Source of the DNA: G963556115 sp963677015
GTDB taxonomy: Bacteria > Planctomycetota > SZUA-567
DNA length: 64,000 nucleotides
NCBI GenBank assembly: GCA_963677015.1
Contig: OY781533.1
Location: 2,914,001 to 2,978,000, forward strand
Direction of reading: 5' to 3'
The translations under genes were made by a program, and so were the position numbers. The notes below the pieces were generated by a model. It worked only from the letters and a program-made list of their open reading frames with translations. It made no database searches and had not been told where the DNA came from. This document shows, piece by piece, positions 5,895-15,080 of the stretch (positions are counted from its first letter, which is position 1; every line of letters starts with the position of its first letter).

Positions 5895-8663
5895 CTACAT
5901 AGTAAACCACGGATTAATATGCGTACTCTCAAAGACTTCCAATCCAATCTTCTTTAATCTCTCAATCCAAGGATAAATTTCTTCATCACTCATTTTATAT
6001 ATCTGCTTCGCTGTGTTCTCAAGCAACCTGAATTCATTAATAAGAGAAGTATTAAACATTGAAGGGTCATCAGTATTTACACATACCCTTAATGCCCCAT
6101 TCCTAATACCATACTTATTATATTTTCCTCCATTTTCAAGTTTCTTTGAGTCAGGAGGATAAAAACGAAATATAGGATGGCCCTCAACCGCAGTAAAATC
6201 AGCAATATAAACATTGGATGATGGATTCGACTCAATTATAATCCCAATATTAGCAATCTTATACATCATATAATCCTGCACCGCTTCCCAGAATTTCAAC
6301 TCCTCAGGCGTGACATATATAATTCCTTTACCGTATATCTGAGAAAAATGCTCTATAAACCTATAATGAGACGGTGCTTTTCCTTTATCACGGACTTCTT
6401 TATCGAAGTGATAACGCCTAAATAATTCCAAAGCACTACCACAATTTGAAATTTTCCCAGCATCAGGAATTAACGGACTAATATTTGTCATTTTATACGA
6501 AAGACTGTCTTCATTTTTAAATAGAGTCATGGGGCAATTTCTCCGCAACTTCCATGCAAAGTGCAAATCCTCAATTTTAATCTCATTACCATAAATTTCA
6601 TACCCAAACTTCAAAGCATGTTTTTTATAATGCCGTACCCACGAACTCGCAAGCTCTGGGTAACTCACAGACAACTCAACGGCACAATGCCATAACCATA
6701 CAAAATTATCAAGCGCTTCTTCTTTAGGTATAGTAAATTCACCAGACCTCTTTAACCAAGCCTCTGGGTTTATCCCAAGTGCCAACGCATGCCCCAACCT
6801 GTCACCACTTTCAAGCCCCATGAACCTTATCGTCTCATCAATACGCCTGAGCCCTGTCATCAAGTGCGAAAACGACTCTCCTACATGATACGATATTTTT
6901 GGCGGTCTTGCTCTATATGCAGTAATATTCGGTTGCGTTGTTCGTGTGTAAAGCTCACTACTGCGAAGATATCTAAATACCGGAGCATACACCTCAGGTG
7001 CAACAGTCCTTTCGTCACCTGCGGCATCAAGAGATCGCATGACCATAGCAGGGTCAAAGTATTTACCCTTACCCACAGCCTGCTGCACTTTATTTAAAGT
7101 AATACCACTCTTATATAACATCTGAGGTAATCTGGTAATCCTGTCAGGACTGGTACGCCAATAATGCATAGCTTTTGCCTGACGATAAAGCTCTTCCCTC
7201 ATTAATTCATGTCTAGCAGGAACAATGTGGTAATTCCTCCCTTTTTTGGTCTTGTCTTTACTTTTTATAAAGTGTTGAGAGAAATGAAATTCATGTTTAC
7301 TATTAAAATACTTCTCAATAGTACGCCCAGTAATTTCAGGTAAATCATTCAACCCAGAATGTGGATTATCTTTATGAATACTATGCTCAAAAAAACCTCT
7401 AAATACTCGAGCGCATAATGAATTAACATCATCTTTTATAATGTAAGGATCGTCATTACCAAATTTTGCCACTTTATAATCAATATTTGTCGCGCCACCA
7501 CGTAATAGATGCCTAGTCGTAACCGTCTGGCAATCAGCACTGACCTCACTCAGCTCATTTCTCGGCGGCACATCAAAGAAGCGCACAAAATCCTCAAGCC
7601 CTCTGCCTTTACTCATAACCATATACCGTCTTACACAGTTCGCACAATGCAAAAAAGCACATATAGTCGTTTTCAGATATCGGCTCTTAGTTACTTTATA
7701 CAATCTAAATATAAAAGTCAAATATGCCAACCACGAAGCAGTATACTGATTATTCTGCATAAGAGAAGCCGAGAGAGCCAGTATCCTCCGCACGCAAGTT
7801 TTATCTTCAGAAACAACCTTATTAATAAGCCCAAAGTTATACTGCTCAAAATTGCTAAGATACATTCTGCCGTTTAGAGATGAAAAATGCCAACCTTTAT
7901 TTACAAGTTTATTGAGCTCAGTAGAAACACTCTTGCTAAATTCCTTGGAATCTCCCTGAAGCATATTACTGTTCCATGCATACTCTGTGATAACACTGGA
8001 CAATACTTTGAGCAATTTAATAAGTTTATCTAAAGTATACAATCCCTTTGAAACATCCTGAGGTATTTTGTATAACTCAATTTTTCGACAAACATTACCC
8101 ATAATTATCGCAGTAAGATTCGCTGGCACAGGGTGAGCCCCATTGAAGTGCATATGATTTTCTGCCAACTCTTCACTAATCTTCTTACCGTCATAAAGAT
8201 TTGGTCTAATATTCTCAATACAGATCCTGAGCTGCTTAAAGTCATGCGAACGATCCAGCAAGCGAGCAAGCTTCCACGCTCCAATACAGAACGGATCAAC
8301 AGTTCTTGCTATAGCAGATGCCTCTTCTTCAAGCGAGTCCTGCACAATCAAATTATAACCATCAAGCTTATAGAATATATCAAACACATTACCAAGAGCA
8401 AAATCATAATCAGGGACACCAGATGTTTTGTCGTATAACTGTTCAGTTCTGAGATAGACCTCATCCTCCATCCAGTTACCCCGATAATCCCTAAGTGCTT
8501 GTTTCATCATAGAGCCAGCAGTATCCGCCCCACAGGAAAGCTTGTCCCCTGCAACAGCAGCAGCATTCTTGCCTCTTCTAAGATACTCAACACACTCCCC
8601 AAGCACCATCTCAGAAGACAACAACGCCTCACACTCAATTGAAAAAGCCGTATTTTTAAACAT
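5895..8663 (-). CDS. rdrB: RADAR defence protein RdrB, divergent adenosine deaminase
   Basis: 922 aa, far longer than the roughly 350 aa of housekeeping adenosine deaminases, with the ADA motifs spread along it: H170-M-H172 with FNGAHP (zinc ligands), H593-V-G-E596 (matches the ADA HAGE motif, third zinc ligand and catalytic Glu), D621-R-L-G-H625 (ADA RVGH), E811-S-N-P-S-S-N817, and N863-T-D-D-P867 (metal Asp). So all catalytic positions appear intact. The size, inserts and the ATPase gene just upstream identify RdrB, the deaminase of RADAR. In characterised RADAR, RdrB forms a large shell that works with RdrA to deaminate adenosine in RNA and/or ATP to inosine forms during phage infection. 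It starts 62 bases after rdrA stops; the ribosome site before ATG 8663 is weak, so translation may depend on rdrA. No terminator is obvious after it. Confidence 0.92.
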   Translation of the reverse strand: MFKNTAFSIECEALLSSEMVLGECVEYLRRGKNAAAVAGDKLSCGADTAGSMMKQALRDYRGNWMEDEVYLRTEQLYDKTSGVPDYDFALGNVFDIFYKLDGYNLIVQDSLEEEASAIARTVDPFCIGAWKLARLLDRSHDFKQLRICIENIRPNLYDGKKISEELAENHMHFNGAHPVPANLTAIIMGNVCRKIELYKIPQDVSKGLYTLDKLIKLLKVLSSVITEYAWNSNMLQGDSKEFSKSVSTELNKLVNKGWHFSSLNGRMYLSNFEQYNFGLINKVVSEDKTCVRRILALSASLMQNNQYTASWLAYLTFIFRLYKVTKSRYLKTTICAFLHCANCVRRYMVMSKGRGLEDFVRFFDVPPRNELSEVSADCQTVTTRHLLRGGATNIDYKVAKFGNDDPYIIKDDVNSLCARVFRGFFEHSIHKDNPHSGLNDLPEITGRTIEKYFNSKHEFHFSQHFIKSKDKTKKGRNYHIVPARHELMREELYRQAKAMHYWRTSPDRITRLPQMLYKSGITLNKVQQAVGKGKYFDPAMVMRSLDAAGDERTVAPEVYAPVFRYLRSSELYTRTTQPNITAYRARPPKISYHVGESFSHLMTGLRRIDETIRFMGLESGDRLGHALALGINPEAWLKRSGEFTIPKEEALDNFVWLWHCAVELSVSYPELASSWVRHYKKHALKFGYEIYGNEIKIEDLHFAWKLRRNCPMTLFKNEDSLSYKMTNISPLIPDAGKISNCGSALELFRRYHFDKEVRDKGKAPSHYRFIEHFSQIYGKGIIYVTPEELKFWEAVQDYMMYKIANIGIIIESNPSSNVYIADFTAVEGHPIFRFYPPDSKKLENGGKYNKYGIRNGALRVCVNTDDPSMFNTSLINEFRLLENTAKQIYKMSDEEIYPWIERLKKIGLEVFESTHINPWFTM

Positions 8664-8725
8664 TAATAAAGTAAACTCGATGAATAATTAACACGAAACT
8701 TATATATTCAGTTATCAATAACTTA

Positions 8726-11539
8726 TTATTTATCAATATCCTTGTTATCAATTATATAATTACGCTGTGTCATTTCCGCATTTTTTGAACATATCTTTTT
8801 AATTCTAATATCTAGTAATTTACGAATATTAGTTTGAAGGTCACCATATTTCTTTTTATGCTTATCGATATATTTCATCCTTTTATCCTTTAACTCTTTT
8901 AAACGCTTAGAAATACGATTTGGTTTTTCACTAGGTTTAGCCATTTTAATAGCATCTTCATCCATATTTAGCCCTAACACTCTCATTTCCAATTTAACAA
9001 GATAATGGCTTAATTCCGGTAAAAACAAATGAAAAACTGGATGATTACACAAATTTATAAAAACTTCCTGCTTCTTCGAATATGTAGACGAAATTTCGAA
9101 AGTTTTCATATCTGTATCATCTATTGGTGTAAGAATAGGCAAAATATTACAAACGAATACTTTATTGTTTGTTATAACTTCATCCAAATTAAATTCTTTA
9201 GATAATGCTATATTTTGTTCCAAAACGGGCTCATTTGAACTATAAAATACTGCAAAAGCATTCAGCAACATTAAAAGGGATCTTTGTATATAGGTATAAA
9301 CCGTTTCGTCATCACCTACAATTGCACTCCTATACACATTGTGATTAGTAAAGTAATGATTTAACACTTTATGAAGAAATCCTGCTGGAAAAATCATATT
9401 TGAAGAAACGTTTAGCCCAGCCCACTTCCACACGAGAACCATATAACTGCTATAGTCATTATTACCTCGAAGATAATTATAATTATTAATAAAATTACTT
9501 TTTTCAATAGTATAGTAATCATTATGAGCGCCAAATTCAATCGCATCATCAAGTATACCGCTAACTTTTGTCCTTGATAGTTCACATAAATAGGGACGAT
9601 TTTTCAAAAAACTACGTTGATTATCAATAAAGGTTACAGCTCTATTAAGAGTAAGAGTATCCAGATATTCTTTATCAGTAGATTCTAAACATCCTGAGCT
9701 TTGTTCAAAAAAGCTATGTGAATACGCTGTAATCGAATCAATAATATGAGTTATCAATCTTCCCGAAAATGGCATACACATGACATCATTTGTACTATAA
9801 TAGTTTTCTTCACTTACAGAATACAAAAAGAACTTTGCTAAACTACTAAACTCATTAACAAACATATTTTTATTCATATTATTCAATATAATAGTTAAAA
9901 TACTTAGCTCTCTGGTTTTTCTATCAGGGATCATAACATACTCTGGAGGAACCTTAAAGTATGGGTTGCCGTATGGGGTAAGAAAACCATATTCACTTTT
10001 TAATGTATCATCAACAAACAGTGTCTTATAATCGAAAGTTAAAGATTTGTCTTTCTGAACAATTGCGTTTAGATTTGCCTTACATTCTAAATAAAGCTGC
10101 TCTCTAGTAATATCAAATTTAATAAAATCTATTAACTTCAAAAGGTACATCTTATACACTTCGAGGAACGCACTTAAAGTCTCACATTTTTCTTCAAACA
10201 TTCTCAAATAATTTTTGCCTGCCCAGACCGACTTAACATCAGAAATATTATTAATATTAATATAACGAGTTTTTTCATCTGCAGAAATATAAGACATTAT
10301 TGTAGCGTAAAAATCCATTTGACTATTTAGATATTGGAATAATTCTCGGACATTATTAGGTAAGTCATGATTTGAATCATAATTCCTCTCAATCCTATAG
10401 TGACGTAATTCTAACTCTAGCTCAAATAATTTTTCAAGTGGTACAATATATACATTATTTTTTGAACGTAGAACAGTATATCCATTTTTTTTTAACAAAT
10501 TTATAATATCACTATGCAAATTAATCCGTTTATTTTTTGGAAACACTTTAATAAGATACTTTTCTGCTAAATCAACAATATGTCCAGCATACTTATTCTG
10601 GTTAATCCGCCCATCAGTTATGCTCTCGGGTATATTTCTATGTTCAAGAAGATATTGATATCTTTTCAAAAAATCTTCATCAGGAGCATCAGGAAGAATG
10701 TCTCGTTGAAGATCATCATCTGTTCCATCTTTGTTAAACTTTGGGTATTCTCCATTTGAGGCAAACTCTCTTTCAACAATAAGACGATACTGCTTCATAT
10801 CACCACAAATCACAGGCAAAATGTATGGAGAAGAAAGATGTTTACGAATTGTTTCCAATATCGCATAGCCATGGTGAAACGACATATCAATATCATCTAT
10901 ACGAATTACAATCAATTTCTTATTAAATAATTTGAGAAACAAACTATATACCTTATTGAGATAATCTTCAAGCTGTAATCCATTCTGATTGGCTATCATA
11001 GCATCAATGCCAGAACACTTTCCGTTCTCAATAGTCTCCATAGCACTGGCTGCATTCTGTAAGTTTTTATAAAATTCCTGAATACCATTATTAGAGTAAT
11101 TACCAGAACTACAATCATTGACACACTCTTGATGTTTATCTACATAATTCGCAAGCAAACCAAGAACTATACTTAAAAACTTTTCATTATTATGTAATAG
11201 CGTCGGATCAATAATATCAAGAAATAGGCAATCATTCCTTATGCTTTTGTTTTCACCCTTATCCATGCCACGATCAACATTCACAAGAAAAGTAGTCTTC
11301 CCAGATCCTCTTGCGCCACCAACAAATATTGCATTATGTACATGAAATTTATACTTTTTTTCTTTCTCATCAGTAATATTGTCAAAATCTTTAGCAACAC
11401 CAATAGAATTCCCAAGTAGCTCATTAAATCTCTTATACGCCTCTTTCTGAAGAAGTGCCTCATTATCAAACCTTGTAACATCACAAGACTTTGATAAATC
11501 AATTCGAATTGTAGTATCTGACACATTGTTCGCTGACAT
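8726..11539 (-). CDS. rdrA: RADAR defence protein RdrA, P-loop ATPase
   Basis: 937 aa from the ATG at 11539, which has GGAG eight bases upstream (a TTG 30 bases earlier lacks one). Motifs numbered from this ATG: Walker A G75-A-R-G-S-G-K-T82 within IFVGGARGSGKTT, Walker B I212-R-I-D-D-I-D-M219 after KKLIVI, and a sensor-like LPVICGDMKQ near 241-250. The remaining 680 residues are a long mostly helical region with no other named domain. A STAND/AAA-like ATPase of this length directly upstream of a 920-aa adenosine deaminase is the RADAR arrangement, where RdrA is the ring-forming ATPase needed for defence. The C terminus is Lys-rich (KMKYIDKHKKKYG). The gene is very AT-rich: the 60 bases 9841-9900 contain 9 G+C, against 33 for 16681-16740, which suggests recent transfer. 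Confidence 0.92.
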   Translation of the reverse strand: MSANNVSDTTIRIDLSKSCDVTRFDNEALLQKEAYKRFNELLGNSIGVAKDFDNITDEKEKKYKFHVHNAIFVGGARGSGKTTFLVNVDRGMDKGENKSIRNDCLFLDIIDPTLLHNNEKFLSIVLGLLANYVDKHQECVNDCSSGNYSNNGIQEFYKNLQNAASAMETIENGKCSGIDAMIANQNGLQLEDYLNKVYSLFLKLFNKKLIVIRIDDIDMSFHHGYAILETIRKHLSSPYILPVICGDMKQYRLIVEREFASNGEYPKFNKDGTDDDLQRDILPDAPDEDFLKRYQYLLEHRNIPESITDGRINQNKYAGHIVDLAEKYLIKVFPKNKRINLHSDIINLLKKNGYTVLRSKNNVYIVPLEKLFELELELRHYRIERNYDSNHDLPNNVRELFQYLNSQMDFYATIMSYISADEKTRYININNISDVKSVWAGKNYLRMFEEKCETLSAFLEVYKMYLLKLIDFIKFDITREQLYLECKANLNAIVQKDKSLTFDYKTLFVDDTLKSEYGFLTPYGNPYFKVPPEYVMIPDRKTRELSILTIILNNMNKNMFVNEFSSLAKFFLYSVSEENYYSTNDVMCMPFSGRLITHIIDSITAYSHSFFEQSSGCLESTDKEYLDTLTLNRAVTFIDNQRSFLKNRPYLCELSRTKVSGILDDAIEFGAHNDYYTIEKSNFINNYNYLRGNNDYSSYMVLVWKWAGLNVSSNMIFPAGFLHKVLNHYFTNHNVYRSAIVGDDETVYTYIQRSLLMLLNAFAVFYSSNEPVLEQNIALSKEFNLDEVITNNKVFVCNILPILTPIDDTDMKTFEISSTYSKKQEVFINLCNHPVFHLFLPELSHYLVKLEMRVLGLNMDEDAIKMAKPSEKPNRISKRLKELKDKRMKYIDKHKKKYGDLQTNIRKLLDIRIKKICSKNAEMTQRNYIIDNKDIDK

Positions 11540-12063
11540 ATTATTCTCCACCCAAATATCTTGTAGCAATTATTTATTACACAAACAATTAGAGGATATT
11601 AGCATAAGATTAAATATCCGTCAATGCAAAAATATATTTGATTCAAGCGCAAATGCCGTATTAATAAAAATACCCAAGAACAGCAGCACCAATAAAATTA
11701 TACCCCTCATAGAAGCTCTCCTTATACACCTGCACCATAATCCAATAGTAACCGGCATCAACATACTAGTAAAAAAATTTTATCGCCTTATGTAACATTA
11801 TATCAACACCCCATTATCTCCACATTATTGTAATAATTTTTCTTGACAAATTAACAATATAAGCTATAGTATCATTATGTTAGATCATAAGTTACAGCCA
11901 TAACCAATGATTTTAACCGGCAAACAGACAAAGTAAAAAAATAATACAAAACATTCAAAACCACTATTACTCTTGTCCCTGCAACCCTATAGTAGTATAA
12001 GCTGCAAAAGTTTGCTACACAATAATTATTATTTTCTTTTATCATACATGGAGGGATAAAATT
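11540..12063. other. Intergenic region between rdrA and the PEP-CTERM gene
   Basis: Divergent upstream region of rdrA (minus) and of the PEP-CTERM gene (plus). It holds a clear plus-strand promoter at 11843-11870. No accessory RADAR gene (membrane SLATT- or Csx27-type) is encoded here on either strand. Confidence 0.7.
11843..11870 (+). promoter_or_regulatory. Sigma-70-type promoter of the PEP-CTERM gene
   Basis: TTGACA (11843-11848), 16-base spacer, TATAGT (11865-11870). This predicts a leader of about 185 bases before the start at 12064, which has a GGAGGGA ribosome site. Confidence 0.6.
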
Positions 12064-12540
12064 ATGTCTAAATTTCTCGCACTGTTCTTTCTTTTAGTTG
12101 CAGTCACAACGGCCTCTCACGCCGAAAGCTTCACCTCAAGCACAGAAACAGCTAATCAGCAAACCGGCGCAACCAGTGTCAACCTGACCCATAATGTAAA
12201 TAACGGTATTTTAGGAAATTCCTACCAGAGCTCCGATTCAGAGGTAGCACCTTACTATCTGAACACCGGTTACAACTCATTGATCGACCCTGACAAAGAC
12301 AGCTTCTTCAGCGATTCCAGTGATTTCGCCGAAGAAAATCTCACCTCAGGCTATAATGAAATAGCCACCGCCCAACCCGGCGGCGGCTGGAATCCGGGCA
12401 ATGGCGGCAGCCACGGAGGCGGCAGCCATGGCGGTTCATCCGGCGCCGTTCCCGAACCCGCAGAATGGGCCCTTATCATTCTCGCCGCCCTCGGAATTGC
12501 CTCCGTCAAACTCTATCAGAAATACCGATTGACCAATTAA
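12064..12540 (+). CDS. PEP-CTERM-type sorted exported protein
   Basis: 158 aa. A Sec signal peptide (MSKFLALFFLLVAVTTASHA) precedes a Ser/Thr/Asn-rich body (about 21-110), a Gly/His/Ser linker (PGNGGSHGGGSHGGSSG), and a C-terminal tail: VPEPAEW, a hydrophobic helix, then the basic end KLYQKYR. This is the PEP-CTERM layout used for exosortase-dependent sorting to the envelope or extracellular matrix in diderm bacteria. No exosortase gene is in the window. GGAGGGA lies 8 bases before the ATG and a strong terminator follows, so it is a single-gene unit. Confidence 0.8.
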   Translation: MSKFLALFFLLVAVTTASHAESFTSSTETANQQTGATSVNLTHNVNNGILGNSYQSSDSEVAPYYLNTGYNSLIDPDKDSFFSDSSDFAEENLTSGYNEIATAQPGGGWNPGNGGSHGGGSHGGSSGAVPEPAEWALIILAALGIASVKLYQKYRLTN

Positions 12541-12574
12541 GCAGTTAAAATAAATACAACCACGACCTGCAACT

Positions 12575-12606
12575 AAAGGCAGCGTATAGATTACGCTGCC
12601 TTTTTT
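12575..12606 (+). terminator. Terminator of the PEP-CTERM gene
   Basis: AAAGGCAGCGTA (12575-12586), 5-base loop, TACGCTGCCTTT (12592-12603), running into TTTTTT. Twelve perfect pairs, 35 bases past the stop. Confidence 0.9.
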
Positions 12607-12958
12607 CTATCCTGCCTGAGAGCAATTTATCCTCACCTGACCACAATATTGCTTGACAGACCAACCCCCTGAACATACCATAAACTTCTGTTATGTCTGT
12701 TAATACACTATGAATCTGAAAATTGAGTTTGCGCCCCGGTCAGTAGCAGCACAACATCAGGCGCTTTTCCCGACTGACGCTCCTGATCAAAAATTCTCCA
12801 AGACAGCAGCAAACCCTAGAAACAAACCTTATTGCCCTGAAATACATATTAAGGAAAAGTCAGGTTCAGGTATTACCGTATAACTCAGCTGCCCGGGTTC
12901 AGCACCTCAAATCCCGCAGCATCATGCAGCTATAAAAAACGCATAGGAGAAAAATACA
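12607..12958. other. Intergenic region before the DUF3795 gene
   Basis: About 350 bases without a gene. A TTGACA near 12653 has no convincing -10 at standard spacing. I see no repeat or stable hairpin. Confidence 0.5.
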
Positions 12959-13465
12959 ATGGCTACCGATCACACCGACAACACCCTTGCCGCGGTATGC
13001 GGTCTCTACTGCGGTGCCTGCTCAATCTTTATCGCCACCAACGAGGACCCGGAGCGCCTGCAGAAAGCCGCTGACAGATTCAACATGACCACCGAAGAGG
13101 CCAGCTGCCGTGGCTGCCGCTCGGAAAAACTCGGGCAATTCTGCCAGGACTGTCATTTTGTCAGCTGCGCCGCCGAACGCGGACTCGAGTTCTGCGGAGA
13201 GTGCGACGACTTCCCCTGCTCGGAACTCCAGGAATTTCAGGCGGCCCGTCCGCACCGCAACGAACTCTGGACCTCACTCAAGCGCATAAATGAGGTCGGC
13301 TCCAACCGGTGGCAGGAAGAGTCCATCCGCCATTACAGCTGCCCCAACTGCCAGACTATAAACTCCGCCTACGATCTGCAGTGCCGGAACTGCGGCAATG
13401 TCCCCAGCAGTGAATTCTTCGAGGATAATGCCGCCGATATAAAGAAACATCTGAATGTAGAGTAG
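12959..13465 (+). CDS. DUF3795 protein with C-terminal zinc ribbon
   Basis: 168 aa. Starts with the DUF3795 signature CGLYCGACSIF, continues with the Cys-rich CRGC, FCQDCHFVSC and FCGECDDFPC blocks, then a separate C-terminal zinc ribbon (SCPNCQ with CRNCGN). DUF3795 proteins occur widely in anaerobes and are thought to bind metal through these cysteines; their activity is not known. Start chosen at 12959 with TAGGAG 11 bases upstream. It stands alone. Confidence 0.85.
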   Translation: MATDHTDNTLAAVCGLYCGACSIFIATNEDPERLQKAADRFNMTTEEASCRGCRSEKLGQFCQDCHFVSCAAERGLEFCGECDDFPCSELQEFQAARPHRNELWTSLKRINEVGSNRWQEESIRHYSCPNCQTINSAYDLQCRNCGNVPSSEFFEDNAADIKKHLNVE

Positions 13466-13868
13466 CGCTATCAGCCATAGCCTCGGCGGCAGCTCCCGGA
13501 TATACCGCACCGACCCCGGCCCGTTTACAACAGAACAGATTCCCGGAGCTCTTGCTGAAAAGCTATAAAAATACCGGCAACGTACAGCCTGAAAGCACTC
13601 ACAGACTGTTACTAATTAATACCAGGATTGAGCATGCCCGGAAAAATACTAGGAATCTCCGGCTGTCCAATTCCCGACAGTAACACAAACGGACGCAGCA
13701 AAGAAGCATAACCGGACGCTAATATCCGGATTAACACCCAAAAAAGCAGCTTAGCTTTAGACACCACAGAAGCAGAAGCCGCCTGATTGCATTTTAAACT
13801 CGGTTATTTAAAATATTGTTGTGTGAACCGAACATATATACCACATTGGACTTAGAAAGAATATTATC
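13466..13868. other. Intergenic region between DUF3795 and UPF0303 genes
   Basis: About 400 bases. Only a weak 5-bp hairpin (CCGGA/TCCGG, 13712-13729) is visible. No terminator with a T-run and no convincing promoter were found. Confidence 0.5.
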
Positions 13869-14345
13869 ATGACAAAAGAAGAATATGTAGCGCTGGAAAA
13901 GGAAGTTAGAGCGGCTGAGGAGAGTATCAGATTTACAAGTTTTTCCAATAGAGATGCCCTGGCTCTGGGTAATTTCCTCGCCGACAAAGTTTACAGTCAG
14001 GGAATCGATTTATCAATCTCCATCCGCAAGCTGAACGGTTCAATAATCTATCAGCACATGACCGCAGGCACCTGCCTGAACAATCAGAACTGGATGAAGC
14101 GTAAGTTCAACACAGTTTTACTGACCGAACGAAGCTCCTACGGCGCCTGGGTCGAATCCCAAATATCAGGCAATGGAGTGGCTCAACACGGCTTACTGGA
14201 CACAGACTATGTATTTTGCGGTGGCGGTTTCCCGATAATCCTGAAAACAGGAGAAATGGTTGGAGTTGCCTTAGTCTCAAATCTGCCCCATGAAAAAGAC
14301 CATGAATTTATAGTCAAAGGCTTACAGGAATGGCTGAGCAAATAG
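13869..14345 (+). CDS. UPF0303 family protein
   Basis: 158 aa, single domain of the UPF0303 (heme-degrading-domain-like, PF03928) family: FSNRDALALGNFLADK, SISIRKLNGSIIYQHMTAGT, LNNQNWMKRKFNTV, then GGGFPIILKTGEMVGVALVS and LPHEKDHEFI are the conserved blocks. The fold is shared with HbpS/GlcG proteins. Enzyme activity is not established, so no function is assigned. ATG at 13869 has AGAAAG upstream. A terminator follows at 14423. Confidence 0.85.
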   Translation: MTKEEYVALEKEVRAAEESIRFTSFSNRDALALGNFLADKVYSQGIDLSISIRKLNGSIIYQHMTAGTCLNNQNWMKRKFNTVLLTERSSYGAWVESQISGNGVAQHGLLDTDYVFCGGGFPIILKTGEMVGVALVSNLPHEKDHEFIVKGLQEWLSK

Positions 14346-14422
14346 CTTGACACAAGTCCGTGAGCTTCAAACCGGCCACCGATTCCGCGACATAATCTCG
14401 CATAAACCAGACGTACCTGCAG

Positions 14423-14467
14423 GAGGTTACAGCCCCAGCCCCAACGCTGCATTCTGTAACCTCTTTT
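14423..14467 (+). terminator. Terminator after the UPF0303 gene
   Basis: GAGGTTACAG (14423-14432), a 21-base loop, CTGTAACCTC (14454-14463), then TTTT. Ten perfect pairs. Confidence 0.75.
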
Positions 14468-14682
14468 ACTAAAACACTCCCAACATTTTTTTCAGTACAA
14501 CCAGCCTCCCATGAATAAAACACCTCCAGAAGTACTCCGTTCAAAATCCCCGTAAAACGAAACATTTGAGATAATCTCAACTCAATATTAAGCATAGGCT
14601 GAAATACTACAAGTTATTCACAAAAGCCCAATATTTCAATCAAACTTCAGCACATTTTATTTTATAAAACCATATTATTTTT

Positions 14683-14711
14683 TTATTATTTTAAAACAAA
14701 CGTGGTATAAT
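14683..14711 (+). promoter_or_regulatory. Possible promoter reading into hairpin copy 1
   Basis: TTATTA (14683-14688), 17-base spacer, TATAAT (14706-14711). The perfect -10 lies about 75 bases before the first long hairpin, and no open frame follows it. Confidence 0.45.
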
Positions 14712-14783
14712 ACAAATAGAAGAAAGGATAACAAGCCAGGATTGACAATCAGTAATGCAGTGCCGGTTTAAATTATAAATCAT

Positions 14784-14868
14784 GATATTGGTAGGTGTAA
14801 CTCCTACAAAAACAAACACACAACACATAACATATAGAACCACACACACGCACCCACCTACCAATATC
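14784..14868. repeat. Long co-varying hairpin, copy 1
   Basis: Arms GATATTGGTAGGTG (14784-14797) and CACCTACCAATATC (14855-14868) pair over 14 bp. The loop starts with TAACTCCTACAAAAACAAAC and ends in a CA-rich tract. Homologous to 15418-15518: 19 loop bases (AACTCCTACAAAAACAAAC) are identical and the ninth arm pair differs on both sides (T-A here, C-G there). Strand of function unknown. Confidence 0.75.
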
Positions 14869-14874
14869 TTCAAT

Positions 14875-14919
14875 ATTATTTTAATGGCTAAGAACAAAAC
14901 AGTTAGTCATTAAAATAAT
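14875..14919. repeat. 17-bp stem-loop next to hairpin copy 1
   Basis: ATTATTTTAATGGCTAA (14875-14891) pairs with TTAGTCATTAAAATAAT (14903-14919), one G-T pair, 11-base loop. There is no T-run after it, so it is not a normal terminator. It is absent after copy 2. Confidence 0.6.
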
Positions 14920-15080
14920 CTGACAAATTTCCCGATTAGAACCACACAAAATTTTAACGATAGTAGGATAAAAAACCATAAATACCGCTAAATCGGCACA
15001 AGACATTATAATATAATTTATTAATACTCTCCGCTCAGATTACAACCATCTTAAAACTCATTCGAAAATAGCACTGCTTC

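Noticed and set aside
5895..8663. Reading the deaminase as a housekeeping adenosine deaminase of purine salvage
   Set aside because: It is more than twice the usual length, its motifs are spread over 700 residues, and it is linked to a large ATPase gene; this is the RADAR pattern.
11526..11795. 89-codon plus-strand frame next to the rdrA start as a possible RADAR accessory gene
   Set aside because: It overlaps the rdrA start antisense, lacks a ribosome site and has no membrane-protein or domain pattern.
5646..12063. Direct repeat of the tRNA 3' end marking an integrated element
   Set aside because: No second copy of the T-arm/acceptor sequence was found up to 12063, and no integrase is present.
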